Positions 8,886-17,414 of a stretch of 64,000 bases of DNA are shown piece after piece (within the stretch, counting starts at the first letter, position 1; each line of letters begins with the position of its first letter). The notes beneath the pieces are model-generated. The model made no database searches and was not told where the DNA came from. It saw only the letters and a list, made by a program, of their open reading frames with translations. The position numbers and the translations under genes are program-made. The DNA comes from Agrococcus sediminis. Its GTDB lineage: Bacteria; Actinomycetota; Actinomycetes; Actinomycetales; Microbacteriaceae. Where the stretch lies: contig NZ_VOIR01000015.1 of assembly GCF_007923295.1 (NCBI RefSeq), positions 200,161-264,160 of the forward strand. The letters run 5' to 3'.

Positions 8886-10610
8886 TCAGCGCAGCGCCGC
8901 GTAGCCCTGCTCGTCGCGCGCGTTCGACGCGGCGCGGATCGTGCCGTCGGGCTCGTGCGACGCGAACGAGAGCCGTCCGAGCGACCAGGCGCCCGCATCC
9001 GTGAGCACGTGCCCGCGGCGCGCGAGCTCGGCGAGCACGTCGTCGCCGAGCCGCGACTCGACGTGCAGCCCGCCCGGCTCCCACACCCGCGGCTCGAACG
9101 ACGACACCAGGTGTGTCACGTGCCACGAGGGGGCGTCGATCGCCGCCTGCGGGTCGAGCCCGAGCACCCGCATGCCGAGCAGCATCGTGAGCTGCCACTG
9201 GTCCTGCTGGTCGCCGCCCGGCGTGCCGAGCGCCGCGGTCGCGCCGTCGTCGTCGACCAGCATCGTCGGCGACAGGGTCGTGCGGGGGCGGATGCGCGGG
9301 GCGAGGCTCGTGGCGAGGCCGTCCTCGAGCCAGAGCATCTGGGCGCGCGTGCCGAGGCAGAAGCCGAGGTCGGCGATCGTCGGGCTCGACTGCAGCCAGC
9401 CGCCGGAGGGCGTCGCCGAGATCACCATGCCGTCCTTGTCGACGACGTCGATGTGGCACGTGTCGCCGCGGGTGGGCTCGCCCGTGCCCGCCTCCTTCGG
9501 CGCCGCGCCCGCCGTGCCGACCACGGGCATCCGCGGCTCGCCGCGCAGCGCGCCGGGCCGCAGCTCGAGCGACGCCGCCTGCTCGATGAGGGCCCGCCGC
9601 TCGGCGAGGTAGGCGTCGTCGAGCAGGCCGGAGATGTCGGCGCCGTCGCCGAACCACGCGTCGCGGTCCGCGAGCGCGAGCTTCATCGCCTCGGCTGCGG
9701 CGTGCACGATGTCGGCGTCGAAGGCGTCCGCGCGCTCCGGGAGCAGCGGCTCGAGGATGCCGAGCGCCTCGAGCAGCGCCGGGCCCTGCGTCCACGCGCC
9801 GGCCTTGTGCACGGTCGTGCCGCGCCAGGGCATCGCGAGCGACGGCTCCCACGTGGGCCGCCACGCGGCCATGTCGTCGCCGGTGAGGAGGCCCTGGTGC
9901 GCGTCGCCGGAGGAGTCCATCGCGGCCTCGCGCCCGTGCCGGTCGACGGCCTCGGCGACGAAGCCCTCGCTCCACGCCGAGATCGCCGCGTCGCACGCGG
10001 CCTCGCGCCCCATGCCGCGGCCGGCGTCGGCGAGGCGGCGGTACGTCTCGGCGAGCGCGGGGTTGCGCACCACGTCCCATGCCTCGGGGGCCGGGTCGGC
10101 CCAGAGCGCCGCGGAGGCGGCCCAGTGCTCGCGGAAGAAGTCGGCGCGGCCGGCGATGGTGCGCGCGACGCGCGGCAGCACGCGGTGGCCCCGCTCCGCG
10201 AGCTCGATCGCGAACGCGAGCACGTCGGCCGGCGCCCACGTGCCGTGGTCGCGCACGAGCGTGAGCCACGCGGGCACCGCGCCCGGCACGACGGCGGCGA
10301 GCAGGCCGGTGCCGGGGATGTGCGCGATGCCCTCGGCGCGCATCCGCTCGATCGTGGCGGCGCCGGGCGTCACGCCCTGGCCGCACAGCACCTGCGGCTC
10401 CTGGCCGGGGAGCCGCACGATCGCCGGCAGGTCGCCGCCGGGGCCGTTCAGGTGCGGCTCGACCACGTGCAGCACGAAGCCGGCGGCCGCGGCCGCGTCG
10501 GCGGCATTGCCGCCCCGCTCGAGCACGGCCATGCCGCTCGACGAGGCGAGCCAGTGCGTCGAGGCGACGGCTCCGAACGATCCCTGCAGCGGCGGTCTGG
10601 TGCGCATCAT
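8886..10610 (-). CDS. Gamma-glutamyltransferase family protein (Ntn hydrolase)
   Basis: A 574-residue member of the gamma-glutamyltranspeptidase family, which cleaves gamma-glutamyl bonds of glutathione-like substrates after autocatalytic cleavage into two subunits. The conserved N-terminal GNAADAAAAAGFVLHVVEPH and NGPGGD segments are present. The predicted autocleavage nucleophile is Thr384 in GDTCHIDVVDKDGMVISAT, where canonical enzymes read TTHxSVVD, and the later GTPGGDQQ motif fits. No signal peptide is visible, so a cytoplasmic location is likely, unlike the periplasmic E. coli enzyme. ATG 10610 is favoured over GTG 10619 because a TAGCGT box lies 7 nt upstream. Confidence 0.9.
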   Translation of the reverse strand: MMRTRPPLQGSFGAVASTHWLASSSGMAVLERGGNAADAAAAAGFVLHVVEPHLNGPGGDLPAIVRLPGQEPQVLCGQGVTPGAATIERMRAEGIAHIPGTGLLAAVVPGAVPAWLTLVRDHGTWAPADVLAFAIELAERGHRVLPRVARTIAGRADFFREHWAASAALWADPAPEAWDVVRNPALAETYRRLADAGRGMGREAACDAAISAWSEGFVAEAVDRHGREAAMDSSGDAHQGLLTGDDMAAWRPTWEPSLAMPWRGTTVHKAGAWTQGPALLEALGILEPLLPERADAFDADIVHAAAEAMKLALADRDAWFGDGADISGLLDDAYLAERRALIEQAASLELRPGALRGEPRMPVVGTAGAAPKEAGTGEPTRGDTCHIDVVDKDGMVISATPSGGWLQSSPTIADLGFCLGTRAQMLWLEDGLATSLAPRIRPRTTLSPTMLVDDDGATAALGTPGGDQQDQWQLTMLLGMRVLGLDPQAAIDAPSWHVTHLVSSFEPRVWEPGGLHVESRLGDDVLAELARRGHVLTDAGAWSLGRLSFASHEPDGTIRAASNARDEQGYAALR

Positions 10611-10617
10611 GCGCGAC

Positions 10618-10623
10618 ACGCTA
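10618..10623 (-). promoter_or_regulatory. -10 box (TAGCGT) of the GGT gene, built on the copB stop codon
   Basis: On the minus strand the copB stop TAG is the first half of TAGCGT, which stands 7 nt before the ATG of the gamma-glutamyltransferase gene. Confidence 0.45.
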
Positions 10624-12804
10624 TCGAGCGGCGCTGGCTGCCGGGTCGAGGTCGAGCCGCCGCAGCAGCTGCGCGTTGAACGCCACGACGATCGTCGACA
10701 GCGACATGAGCACGGCGCCGACCGACATCGGCAGCACGAAGCCGAGCGGCGCGAGCACGCCCGCGGCCAGCGGCACCGAGATGAGGTTGTAGCCCGCCGC
10801 CCACCACAGGTTCTGCACCATCTTGCGGGCGCTCGCGGTCGAGAGCTCCACCACCGAGAGCACGCTGCGCGGGTCGGAGCTCGCGAGGATCACGTCGGCC
10901 GAGGCGATCGCCACGTCGGTGCCGGCGCCGATCGCGAGGCCCACGTCGGCGCGCGCGAGCGCGGGCGCGTCGTTGACGCCGTCGCCCACGAACGCGACGG
11001 TGCGCCCCTCCTGCTGCAGCCGCGCCACCTCGCGCTCCTTGTGCTCTGGGCGCACGTTGGCGGCGACGCGGTCGATGCCGAGCTCCGCCGCGACCGCCTG
11101 CGCGACGGCGTCGGCGTCGCCCGTGACCATCGCGACCTGGATGCCCCGCCGGTGCAGCGCATCCACCGCCTGCCGCGACTCGGCCCGGATCTCGTCGGCG
11201 AGCCGCAGTGCACCGGCGACCCGGCCGTCGACGATGACGTGGAGGATGATCGCGCCGGCGTCCCGCCACGGCTCGACCTCGGGCAGCTCGTCGGCGCCCT
11301 CCTCCTGCAGCATGTGCGGGCCGCCGACCCGCACCGTGCTGCCCTCGACCGCAGCGGTGACGCCGACGGCGGGGGAGGAGGTGAAGTCGGATGCGCCGGG
11401 CACGTCGAGCGCGCCGTGCTCGGCCGCGCGCACGATCGCCCGGGCCAGCGGGTGCTCGCTCTGCGACTCTGCGGCGGCCGCGAGCCGCAGCAGCCGGTCG
11501 ACGTCGCCGTCGACCGCGTGCGCCTCGACGACCGCGGGCTCGCCGGCGGTGAGGGTGCCCGTCTTGTCGAACAGCACGACGTCGACGCGGCGCATCGTCT
11601 CGAGGGCGAGCCGGTCCGCGATCAGCACGCCGCCGCGCGCCGCGCGCTCGGTGGCGATCGACACGACGAGCGGGATCGCGAGGCCGAGCGCGTGGGGGCA
11701 GGCGATCACGAGCACGGTGACCGCGCGCACGACTGCGTCGTCGGGCATGCCCGCGATCGACCAGACGACGGCGGTGATCGCCGCCGCGGCGAGCGCGAAC
11801 CAGAACAGCCAGCCGGCCGCGCGATCGGCGAGCCGCTGCGCCCGCGACGAGGAGGCCTGCGCCTCGGCGACGAGGCGGCGGATGCCGGCGAGCGCGGTCT
11901 CGTCGCCGGTCGCGTCGACCTCGACCCGCACGCCGGAGTCGGTCGCGACCGTGCCGGCGACGACGCGGTCGCCCACGCCGCGCTCGACCGGCCGGGACTC
12001 GCCCGTGATCATCGACTCGTCGAAGCTCGCGGCGCCGCCGACGATCGCGCCGTCGGCCGGCACGCGGGCGCCGGGGCGCACGACGATCACGTCGCCGACG
12101 CGCAGCGCATCGGGGGCGACGCGCTCGGTGCCGCCGTCGACCTCGCGCTCCGCCTCGTCGGGCAGGAGCGCGGCGAGCGAGTCGAGCGCGGAGGAGGTCT
12201 GCGCGAGCGAGCGCATCTCGAGCCAGTGGCCGAGCAGCATGATGGCGACGAGCAGCGCGAGCTCCCACCAGAAGTCGAGCTGGTGGTCGGCGATGCCGAG
12301 CGTGGCCGCCCACGACGCGACGAAGGCCACGGTGATCGCGAGGCCGATGAGCAGCATCATCCCGGGCTTCCGCGCGCGGAGCTCCTCGACGGCGCCGGTG
12401 AGGAAGGGTCGCCCGCCGACCACGTACATGACGGTGCCGAGCAGCGGCGAGACCCAGGCGAGCCACGGCCAGTCGGGCAGGTCGTAGCCGACGATCATCG
12501 CGAACATGCCGCTCAGCAGCACGGTCGGCACCGCGAGCACGAGCATCGCCCAGAAGAGCCGCCGGTAGGTGGCGACGTGGTCGCCGTGGCCGGCGTGCCC
12601 CATGTGGCCGTCGGCGTGGCCCTCGCTGTGGCCCTCGTGGTTGCCCGGGGCGTGGTCGCCGTGGCCGGAGTGCGCCGGCTGCGCGGCGTGGCCCGCGTGC
12701 TCGGCGGTGACGGCCGGCGTCGCGCCGTGCTGCCCGTGGTCCTGCGCGTGCTCGTGGCCCTGGCCGTGGTCGTGATGCTGGTGGTTCCCCTGCGTCCCGC
12801 TCAT
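10621..12804 (-). CDS. copB: CopB-type (P1B-3) copper-translocating P-type ATPase
   Basis: A 727-residue membrane pump that exports copper (Cu+/Cu2+ or Ag+) from the cell using ATP. The first ~80 residues are extremely His-rich ([12 protein letters not shown] and many GH/HG pairs) and replace the usual CxxC metal domain. The transmembrane metal site is CPH (residues 369-371), diagnostic of the P1B-3/CopB subgroup, not CPC. The phosphorylation site is DKTGTLT (Asp413). [10 protein letters not shown] and the final [14 protein letters not shown] and [13 protein letters not shown] helices complete the fold. A CsoR-like operator and a -10 box sit directly upstream, so copper-responsive control is expected. 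No csoR gene lies in the window. Confidence 0.95.
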   Translation of the reverse strand: MSGTQGNHQHHDHGQGHEHAQDHGQHGATPAVTAEHAGHAAQPAHSGHGDHAPGNHEGHSEGHADGHMGHAGHGDHVATYRRLFWAMLVLAVPTVLLSGMFAMIVGYDLPDWPWLAWVSPLLGTVMYVVGGRPFLTGAVEELRARKPGMMLLIGLAITVAFVASWAATLGIADHQLDFWWELALLVAIMLLGHWLEMRSLAQTSSALDSLAALLPDEAEREVDGGTERVAPDALRVGDVIVVRPGARVPADGAIVGGAASFDESMITGESRPVERGVGDRVVAGTVATDSGVRVEVDATGDETALAGIRRLVAEAQASSSRAQRLADRAAGWLFWFALAAAAITAVVWSIAGMPDDAVVRAVTVLVIACPHALGLAIPLVVSIATERAARGGVLIADRLALETMRRVDVVLFDKTGTLTAGEPAVVEAHAVDGDVDRLLRLAAAAESQSEHPLARAIVRAAEHGALDVPGASDFTSSPAVGVTAAVEGSTVRVGGPHMLQEEGADELPEVEPWRDAGAIILHVIVDGRVAGALRLADEIRAESRQAVDALHRRGIQVAMVTGDADAVAQAVAAELGIDRVAANVRPEHKEREVARLQQEGRTVAFVGDGVNDAPALARADVGLAIGAGTDVAIASADVILASSDPRSVLSVVELSTASARKMVQNLWWAAGYNLISVPLAAGVLAPLGFVLPMSVGAVLMSLSTIVVAFNAQLLRRLDLDPAASAAR

Positions 12805-12810
12805 GCACGC

Positions 12811-12816
12811 ACGATA
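12811..12816 (-). promoter_or_regulatory. -10 box (TATCGT) of copB, leaderless type
   Basis: TATCGT on the minus strand is 6 nt before the copB ATG and overlaps the end of the CsoR-like operator by two bases. Confidence 0.5.
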
Positions 12817-12833
12817 TACCCCTAGGGGGTATA
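12815..12833. promoter_or_regulatory. CsoR-like copper operator
   Basis: A perfect inverted repeat TATACCCC-TAG-GGGGTATA (8-bp arms, 3-nt centre). The A/T-flanked C-run and G-run match the general form of operators bound by the copper-sensing repressor CsoR in actinobacteria. It touches the copB -10 box, so a bound repressor would block the promoter and copper would relieve it. Confidence 0.75.
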
Positions 12834-12857
12834 GCGCAAGGGGCTGCGGACGGTGCT

Positions 12858-12867
12858 TCTCCACAGG
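12858..12867 (+). promoter_or_regulatory. Shared upstream element TCTCCACAGG (DUF4192 gene)
   Basis: The decamer TCTCCACAGG lies exactly 50 nt before ATGGAGACC of the DUF4192 gene. The same decamer at the same distance precedes the EccC-like gene (27442-27451). A common regulator is possible; the factor is unknown. Confidence 0.4.
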
Positions 12868-12917
12868 GGCGTCGACCGGCGGCGCGCGCTGCCTGGCCCA
12901 TGCCGCACTGTCCCGCC

Positions 12918-13970
12918 ATGGAGACCGTCCGCATCCGCACCCCGCAGTCCCTGCTCCGCCTGCTGCCGCACCTCGTCGGCGCCCCTGAGCCCCCGTGCCT
13001 CGTCGCGCTGCCGTTCGCCGGCGGGCGCTCCGGCATGCCGATGGTGCTCGACCTGCCGGATCGCAGCGCGGTCGCCGCGACCGCGCGGGCGGTCCGCGGC
13101 GGTGCGCGCGGCGCCGACGCCGTCGTGCTCGTCGCATGCCTCGCCGACCCGCTCGGAACCGGCGCGCTGCCGCGGCGGCTCGAGCTCGCGCGCGTGGCCG
13201 AGCGGCTCGAGCGCGCCGGCCTCCGCGTGCTCGACGCGCTCGCGCTCGGTCCCGACTCGTGGGGCGACTACGCGGCGCCGGATGCGGCGAGGGGCCCGCT
13301 CGCCGAGCTCGACCTGCTCGACGACCCGGCGCCCGGCGTGCCGCTGCCGGCACCGATCCCCGGCGCTCCGGAGACGGGCGACGACCGCTCGATCGCCGCG
13401 GTGCTCGGCTGGATCGACGCGCTCGGTGCCGCCGAGGTCGATGCCGCGCGCGACGACCCGATCGCCGCGCTCGAGCTCGCCGTCGAGCTCGCGCCCGGGC
13501 TCGGCAGCGGGCCGGGCGCGCTCGGCGTCGACCCGGCGAGGGCCGCCGCGCTCGCGATCGGCCTCGTCTGGAGCCCGCCTGTGCGCGACCTCGCCATCGA
13601 GCTCGCGCTCGACGGCGTCGACGCGGCGCGGGCCACGCTCGCCGCGCTCGACCGCGACGGCGACGTCGCGGGCGATGCCGCCGCGGCCCGCTTCCTCGGC
13701 ACCGGCCCGGCGCCCGACGCCGCGCGCCTGCTCGACCGGCTGCGCCGCTGGAGCGCGATCGCCGAGGCCGCCCCGCTCGAGCTGCGCGCCCCGGTGCTCG
13801 TCATCGTCGGCTTCCTGCACTTCTTCGCGGGCCGGGGCCGCACGGCCGGCCGCTGCGCCGAGCTCGCGATGGCGATCGACCCGACGCTCACGATGGCCCC
13901 GCTGCTGCGCGACATCGTCGACGCCAAGGGCGCTCCCGACTGGGTGCTGCGCCCAGCCGACCCGGAGTAG
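12918..13970 (+). CDS. DUF4192 family protein
   Basis: A 350-residue protein with the DUF4192 pattern: [29 protein letters not shown] at the start, then GMPMVLDLP. The C-terminal part ([19 protein letters not shown]...[40 protein letters not shown]) recalls the tail of this actinobacteria-restricted family. The function is unknown. It is Ala/Leu/Arg-rich with no membrane segment or signal peptide, so probably cytoplasmic. ATG 12918 is preferred to the in-frame ATG 12900 because METVRIRTP fits the family start and because the TCTCCACAGG element is placed exactly as in a second gene. Its stop TAG forms part of a -10 box for the next gene. Confidence 0.82.
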   Translation: METVRIRTPQSLLRLLPHLVGAPEPPCLVALPFAGGRSGMPMVLDLPDRSAVAATARAVRGGARGADAVVLVACLADPLGTGALPRRLELARVAERLERAGLRVLDALALGPDSWGDYAAPDAARGPLAELDLLDDPAPGVPLPAPIPGAPETGDDRSIAAVLGWIDALGAAEVDAARDDPIAALELAVELAPGLGSGPGALGVDPARAAALAIGLVWSPPVRDLAIELALDGVDAARATLAALDRDGDVAGDAAAARFLGTGPAPDAARLLDRLRRWSAIAEAAPLELRAPVLVIVGFLHFFAGRGRTAGRCAELAMAIDPTLTMAPLLRDIVDAKGAPDWVLRPADPE

Positions 13971-13973
13971 CGT
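13968..13973 (+). promoter_or_regulatory. -10 box (TAGCGT) of the SQR-like gene, built on the upstream stop codon
   Basis: TAGCGT includes the TAG stop of the DUF4192 gene and lies 6 nt before ATG 13980. Confidence 0.45.
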
Positions 13974-13979
13974 CGCGGC

Positions 13980-15164
13980 ATGGCGAGCGAGCAGCGGCAT
14001 GACGTCCTCATCATCGGCGGCGGCAACGGCGGGCTCTCGGCCGCGGCGCACCTGCTGCGGCGCGGCTGCCGCGACGTGGCGCTCATCGAGCCGGCCGAGC
14101 AGCACGTCTACAAGCCGCTGCAGCACTACGTGGGCACCGGCATCGCATCCCAGCGCGAGCTCTCCCGGCCGCAGGCGTCGCTCATCCCCGACGGCGTGCG
14201 CTGGTACCGCAGCGCCGCGGTCGCCGTCGACGCCGAGCGCCGTGCGGTGCGCTGCGCCGACGGCACCGAGGTGCGCGGCGCCGACCTCATCGTCGCGCCC
14301 GGCGCCCGCATCGACTGGTCGCGCCTGCCCGGCGCCGAGCGCGCGCTCGCCGAGGGCACGGCCGTCACGACGTTCGTCGACGACCTGCTGCCCCGCACGA
14401 GGCAGCGGCTCGACGCGCTCGACCGCGGCCGCGCCGTCTTCCAGGTGCACGAGCAGCCCGCCTCGGGCCGCGAGACCGCGTTCAAGCCGCTGCTCATCTC
14501 GTGCGACCGCTGGCGCGCCCGCGGCGTGCTCGGCCGCATCGAGGTGGTGCTCGTGCACGAGGGCGCGCGCCTGCACCCGGTCGCCGCGATCGAGGCGGAG
14601 ATCCGCCGCCACCTCGACGACTACGGCATCGACGTGCGGCTCGGCACGCGCATCCGCAGCATCGACGGCGACGCCGTCGAGCTCGAGGGGCCCGCGGGGG
14701 AGACGACCCTGCAGGCCGACCTGCTGCACCTGCACCCGCCCTACGCGGCGCCCGCCTTCCTCGCCGCGTCGGGGCTCGACGACGCGAGCTCCGGCGGCTT
14801 CGCCGCGGTCGACCCCGAGACGCTCCGGCACCGCCGCCACCCGCGCGTGTGGGCCGTCGGCGACGGCGCCGACCTCGGGGACGCCCGCACCGGCGGCGCG
14901 CTCCGCGAGCAGGTGAAGACGGTGGTCGAGAACATCCGCCGCAGCCGCGCCGGTCAGCCGCTCGAGCGCTACGACGGCTACACGGTGGCGCCGATCGCGA
15001 CCGCGCGGCGCAGCCTCTCCTTCGGCGAGTACGACCGCGCGCTGCGGGTGCGGCGCTCGCTGCCCGTGCCCGACGAGATCCGGTCGAGGCTCATCTGGCA
15101 CGTGCTCGACCGCTACGGCCTGCCGCAGGTGTACTGGCACCGCATCCTCACGGGGCGGCTGTGA
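13980..15164 (+). CDS. Sulfide:quinone reductase-like FAD-dependent oxidoreductase
   Basis: A 394-residue flavoprotein. The N-terminal Rossmann motif IIGGGNGGLSAAAHLLRRG binds FAD and the second signature VWAVGDGADLG is present. HVYKPLQHYVGTG resembles the sulfide:quinone reductase/flavocytochrome c group. The C-terminus (VYWHRILTGRL) fits a membrane-surface amphipathic tail. The usual catalytic cysteine in a P-x-K-C-A-G-A type motif is not evident; the aligned stretch FKPLLISCDRW has one Cys in another context. Sulfide as substrate is therefore uncertain, and a type II NADH dehydrogenase-like or other quinone reductase role is possible. It lies 9 nt after the DUF4192 stop. Confidence 0.8.
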   Translation: MASEQRHDVLIIGGGNGGLSAAAHLLRRGCRDVALIEPAEQHVYKPLQHYVGTGIASQRELSRPQASLIPDGVRWYRSAAVAVDAERRAVRCADGTEVRGADLIVAPGARIDWSRLPGAERALAEGTAVTTFVDDLLPRTRQRLDALDRGRAVFQVHEQPASGRETAFKPLLISCDRWRARGVLGRIEVVLVHEGARLHPVAAIEAEIRRHLDDYGIDVRLGTRIRSIDGDAVELEGPAGETTLQADLLHLHPPYAAPAFLAASGLDDASSGGFAAVDPETLRHRRHPRVWAVGDGADLGDARTGGALREQVKTVVENIRRSRAGQPLERYDGYTVAPIATARRSLSFGEYDRALRVRRSLPVPDEIRSRLIWHVLDRYGLPQVYWHRILTGRL

Positions 15165-15197
15165 CCGCGCGGTGCGAGAGTCACCGGCCGAGCATGG

Positions 15198-15203
15198 GAG
15201 ACT
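15198..15203 (+). promoter_or_regulatory. Weak -10 box (GAGACT) of the PP2C gene
   Basis: GAGACT stands 7 nt before GTG 15211, matching the position though not the first base of the TAnnnT boxes elsewhere in the window. It supports 15211 as the start. Confidence 0.3.
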
Positions 15204-15210
15204 GGCGGAC

Positions 15211-16053
15211 GTGACCCACATCGGAGCTGCGACCGGCGAGCACGCCACCCAGGGGCCGGAGGCCCGGCAGTTCGCCGTGCGCTGGGCGGGGATGACCGAC
15301 ACCGGCTTCCGCCGCCAGCACAACGAGGACTCGCTCGTGACGCAGCCGCCCGTGTTCGCGGTGGCCGACGGCATGGGCGGCCACTCGCACGGCGACCTCG
15401 CGAGCCGGGCCGTCGTCGAGCAGCTCGGCACGCTCTCGACGCTCGAGAGCGTCGAGCCGATCGACGTCGTCGAGGCGCTCCGCCGCGCGACCGACGAGAT
15501 CGAGAAGCTCGGCGAGGGCGAGGGCGCCGCGGGCACCACCGTCACCGGCTGCGCGTTCGCGGTGCACGAGGGCGCGCCGCACTTCGCGGTCTTCAACGTC
15601 GGCGACTCGCGCACGTACGCGATGCTCGGCGAGCGGCTGACGCGCATCACCATCGACCACTCCGTCGTGCAGGAGCTCATCGACGCCGGGCTCCTCACCG
15701 AGGAGGAGGCCGAGACGCACCCCGAGGCCAACGTCGTCACGCGCGGCGTCGGCGCCGGCATCGACCCGGTGCCCGACTACTTCCTGCTGCCGATCATGCC
15801 GCAGCTGCGCCTGCTCGTCTGCTCCGACGGCCTCACGAAGGAGGTGCCCGACATCGAGATCGAGCGCCTGCTCTGGGAGCACGCGGAGCCGGCGGCGGCC
15901 GCGAACGCGCTCGTCAGCGCCGCGCTCGACAGCGGAGGCCGCGACAACGTCTCGGTCATCGTCGTCGACGTCACGAAGGCGCCCTCGGTCGACGACGTCG
16001 ACCGCACCGTGCCGCGGACGACGCTGCGCGACGAGGAGACGCGGCGGGCCTGA
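15211..16053 (+). CDS. PP2C family protein serine/threonine phosphatase
   Basis: A 280-residue PPM/PP2C metal-dependent phosphatase that removes phosphate from Ser/Thr, the natural antagonist of the kinase encoded next. Motifs in order are TDTGFRRQHNEDS, FAVADGMGGHSHGDLASR, FNVGDSRTYA, VVTRGVGA, LLVCSDGLTKEV and RDNVSVIVVDV, covering all metal-binding Asp residues. There is no membrane segment, so it is cytoplasmic. GTG 15211 is chosen over GTG 15172 because of the box 7 nt upstream. Its TGA overlaps the ATG of the kinase gene. It heads the 15-kb envelope locus. Confidence 0.93.
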   Translation: MTHIGAATGEHATQGPEARQFAVRWAGMTDTGFRRQHNEDSLVTQPPVFAVADGMGGHSHGDLASRAVVEQLGTLSTLESVEPIDVVEALRRATDEIEKLGEGEGAAGTTVTGCAFAVHEGAPHFAVFNVGDSRTYAMLGERLTRITIDHSVVQELIDAGLLTEEEAETHPEANVVTRGVGAGIDPVPDYFLLPIMPQLRLLVCSDGLTKEVPDIEIERLLWEHAEPAAAANALVSAALDSGGRDNVSVIVVDVTKAPSVDDVDRTVPRTTLRDEETRRA

Positions 16054-17414
16054 TGGCGAGGCGGCTCCCCTCCGCGCCGCCGGTCCTGCCCGGCTTCTCG
16101 CACCTCCACGTGCTCGGCACGGGCGGGTACGCCGATGTCTTCCTCTACGAGCAGGCGCTCCCGCGCCGGCCCGTCGCCGTCAAGGTGCTGCTCGCCGAGC
16201 TCGTCGACGAGGACGTCCGCCGCTCGTTCCGCAGCGAGGTCAACCTCATGGGCCGCCTCTCGGCGCACCCCGGCATCCTCACCGTCCACAGCGCATCCGT
16301 CGCGAGCGACGGCCGCCCCTACCTCGTGATGGAGCTCGCGAACCCCGAGCTCGGCGAGCGGTTCCGCTCCGAGCCGCTCCAGCCCGAGGCGGCGCTGCGC
16401 GTCGCGATCCGCATCGGCGCGGCCGTCGAGACCGCCCACCGCGCGGGCGTGCTGCACCGCGACATCAAGCCCGCCAACATCCTCAGCACGGCCTTCGGCC
16501 ACCCGGTGCTCAGCGACTTCGGCATCGCCGGCCTCCAGCACGACGCGACCGAGGCCGCGGGCGTCTCGGTGCCGTGGGCGGCGCCCGAGGTGCTCCGCGG
16601 CGAGACGGGCGGCACCGTCGCGACCGAGGTCTGGTCGCTCGCCGCCACGATCTTCTCGCTCATCGCCGGCCGCAGCCCCGCCGAGCAGCCGGGGCGCGCC
16701 AACGACCACGCGGCGCTCACCGAGCGGATCCTGGCCCACGACCTGCTGCCGTCGCGCGCCATCCCGGCGCCGCTGCGGCGCGTGCTCGACAAGGGCCTCG
16801 CCGCCAAGCCCTCCGACCGCTACGCGCGCGTCGAGGACATGCTCGTCGACCTGCAGGCCGTGCAGCGCGAGCTCGGCTTCGAGGAGACGCCGATCGAGGT
16901 CGAGATCGACGCGTGGGCCGCCGAGGCGCCCGCGCCCGACGCGGGCGTCGACGAGGACTCGGATGCGCTGCGGCTGCGCCAGCGCCGCTCCCGTCGGTCG
17001 GCGGGCATCACGGGCAGCCGGGTCGACATCTCGCAGTCGACGGGCCGGCGCGAGCCGCAGAAGCCCAAGCGCTTCGCGATCGGCCTCGGCATCGCCGTCG
17101 CGAGCGCGGTGGTGCTGGGCATCGTCGCGATCGCCGCGATCGCGCTGTCGAGCGTGTCGTCGCAGATCCCGCTCGTCGCCGAGATCGCCGTCGCGCCCGA
17201 CTCGGGCCGGGTGTCGTTCACCTGGGAGGACCCGGGCCTCGTCGACACCGACACGTACCACGTGCGCACGTCCACGGGCGACGCCCTCATCCAGGGCGGG
17301 CGCGAGTTCACCCTCACCGGCGAGCCCGGCGAGGAGCTGTGCATCGAGGTCGCGGTCAACCGCGACGGCGCGACCGGCGAGGCGACCGAGGCCTGCGGGG
17401 AGCCGCTGCCGTGA
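16053..17414 (+). CDS. Membrane-anchored serine/threonine protein kinase
   Basis: A 453-residue Hanks-type kinase. The kinase domain (about residues 12-270) has GTGGYADV, Lys44 in VAVKVL, Asp137 in HRDIKPANIL, Asp155 in DFG, and APEVLRG. A charged linker follows, then one transmembrane helix (about 341-366), then a short outside domain of ~85 residues ending ELCIEVAVNRDGATGEATEAC that looks like a fibronectin-type beta fold. No PASTA repeats are present. The start overlaps the PP2C stop and its TGA overlaps the GTG of the giant Ig protein. I infer that it phosphorylates cytoplasmic parts of the same locus, for example the EccC-like or MoxR protein. Confidence 0.93.
   Translation: MARRLPSAPPVLPGFSHLHVLGTGGYADVFLYEQALPRRPVAVKVLLAELVDEDVRRSFRSEVNLMGRLSAHPGILTVHSASVASDGRPYLVMELANPELGERFRSEPLQPEAALRVAIRIGAAVETAHRAGVLHRDIKPANILSTAFGHPVLSDFGIAGLQHDATEAAGVSVPWAAPEVLRGETGGTVATEVWSLAATIFSLIAGRSPAEQPGRANDHAALTERILAHDLLPSRAIPAPLRRVLDKGLAAKPSDRYARVEDMLVDLQAVQRELGFEETPIEVEIDAWAAEAPAPDAGVDEDSDALRLRQRRSRRSAGITGSRVDISQSTGRREPQKPKRFAIGLGIAVASAVVLGIVAIAAIALSSVSSQIPLVAEIAVAPDSGRVSFTWEDPGLVDTDTYHVRTSTGDALIQGGREFTLTGEPGEELCIEVAVNRDGATGEATEACGEPLP

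Noticed and set aside
7819-10386. An 855-residue minus-strand frame joining LCP gene 2 to the GGT region
   Set aside because: The part upstream of 8838 is out of frame with GGT and Arg/Ala-rich; the LCP gene has a good start and ribosome site at 8838.
12853-14916. Long plus-strand frame (Arg/Ser-rich) over the DUF4192 and SQR-like genes
   Set aside because: It is a shadow frame; the real genes have family motifs and start signals.
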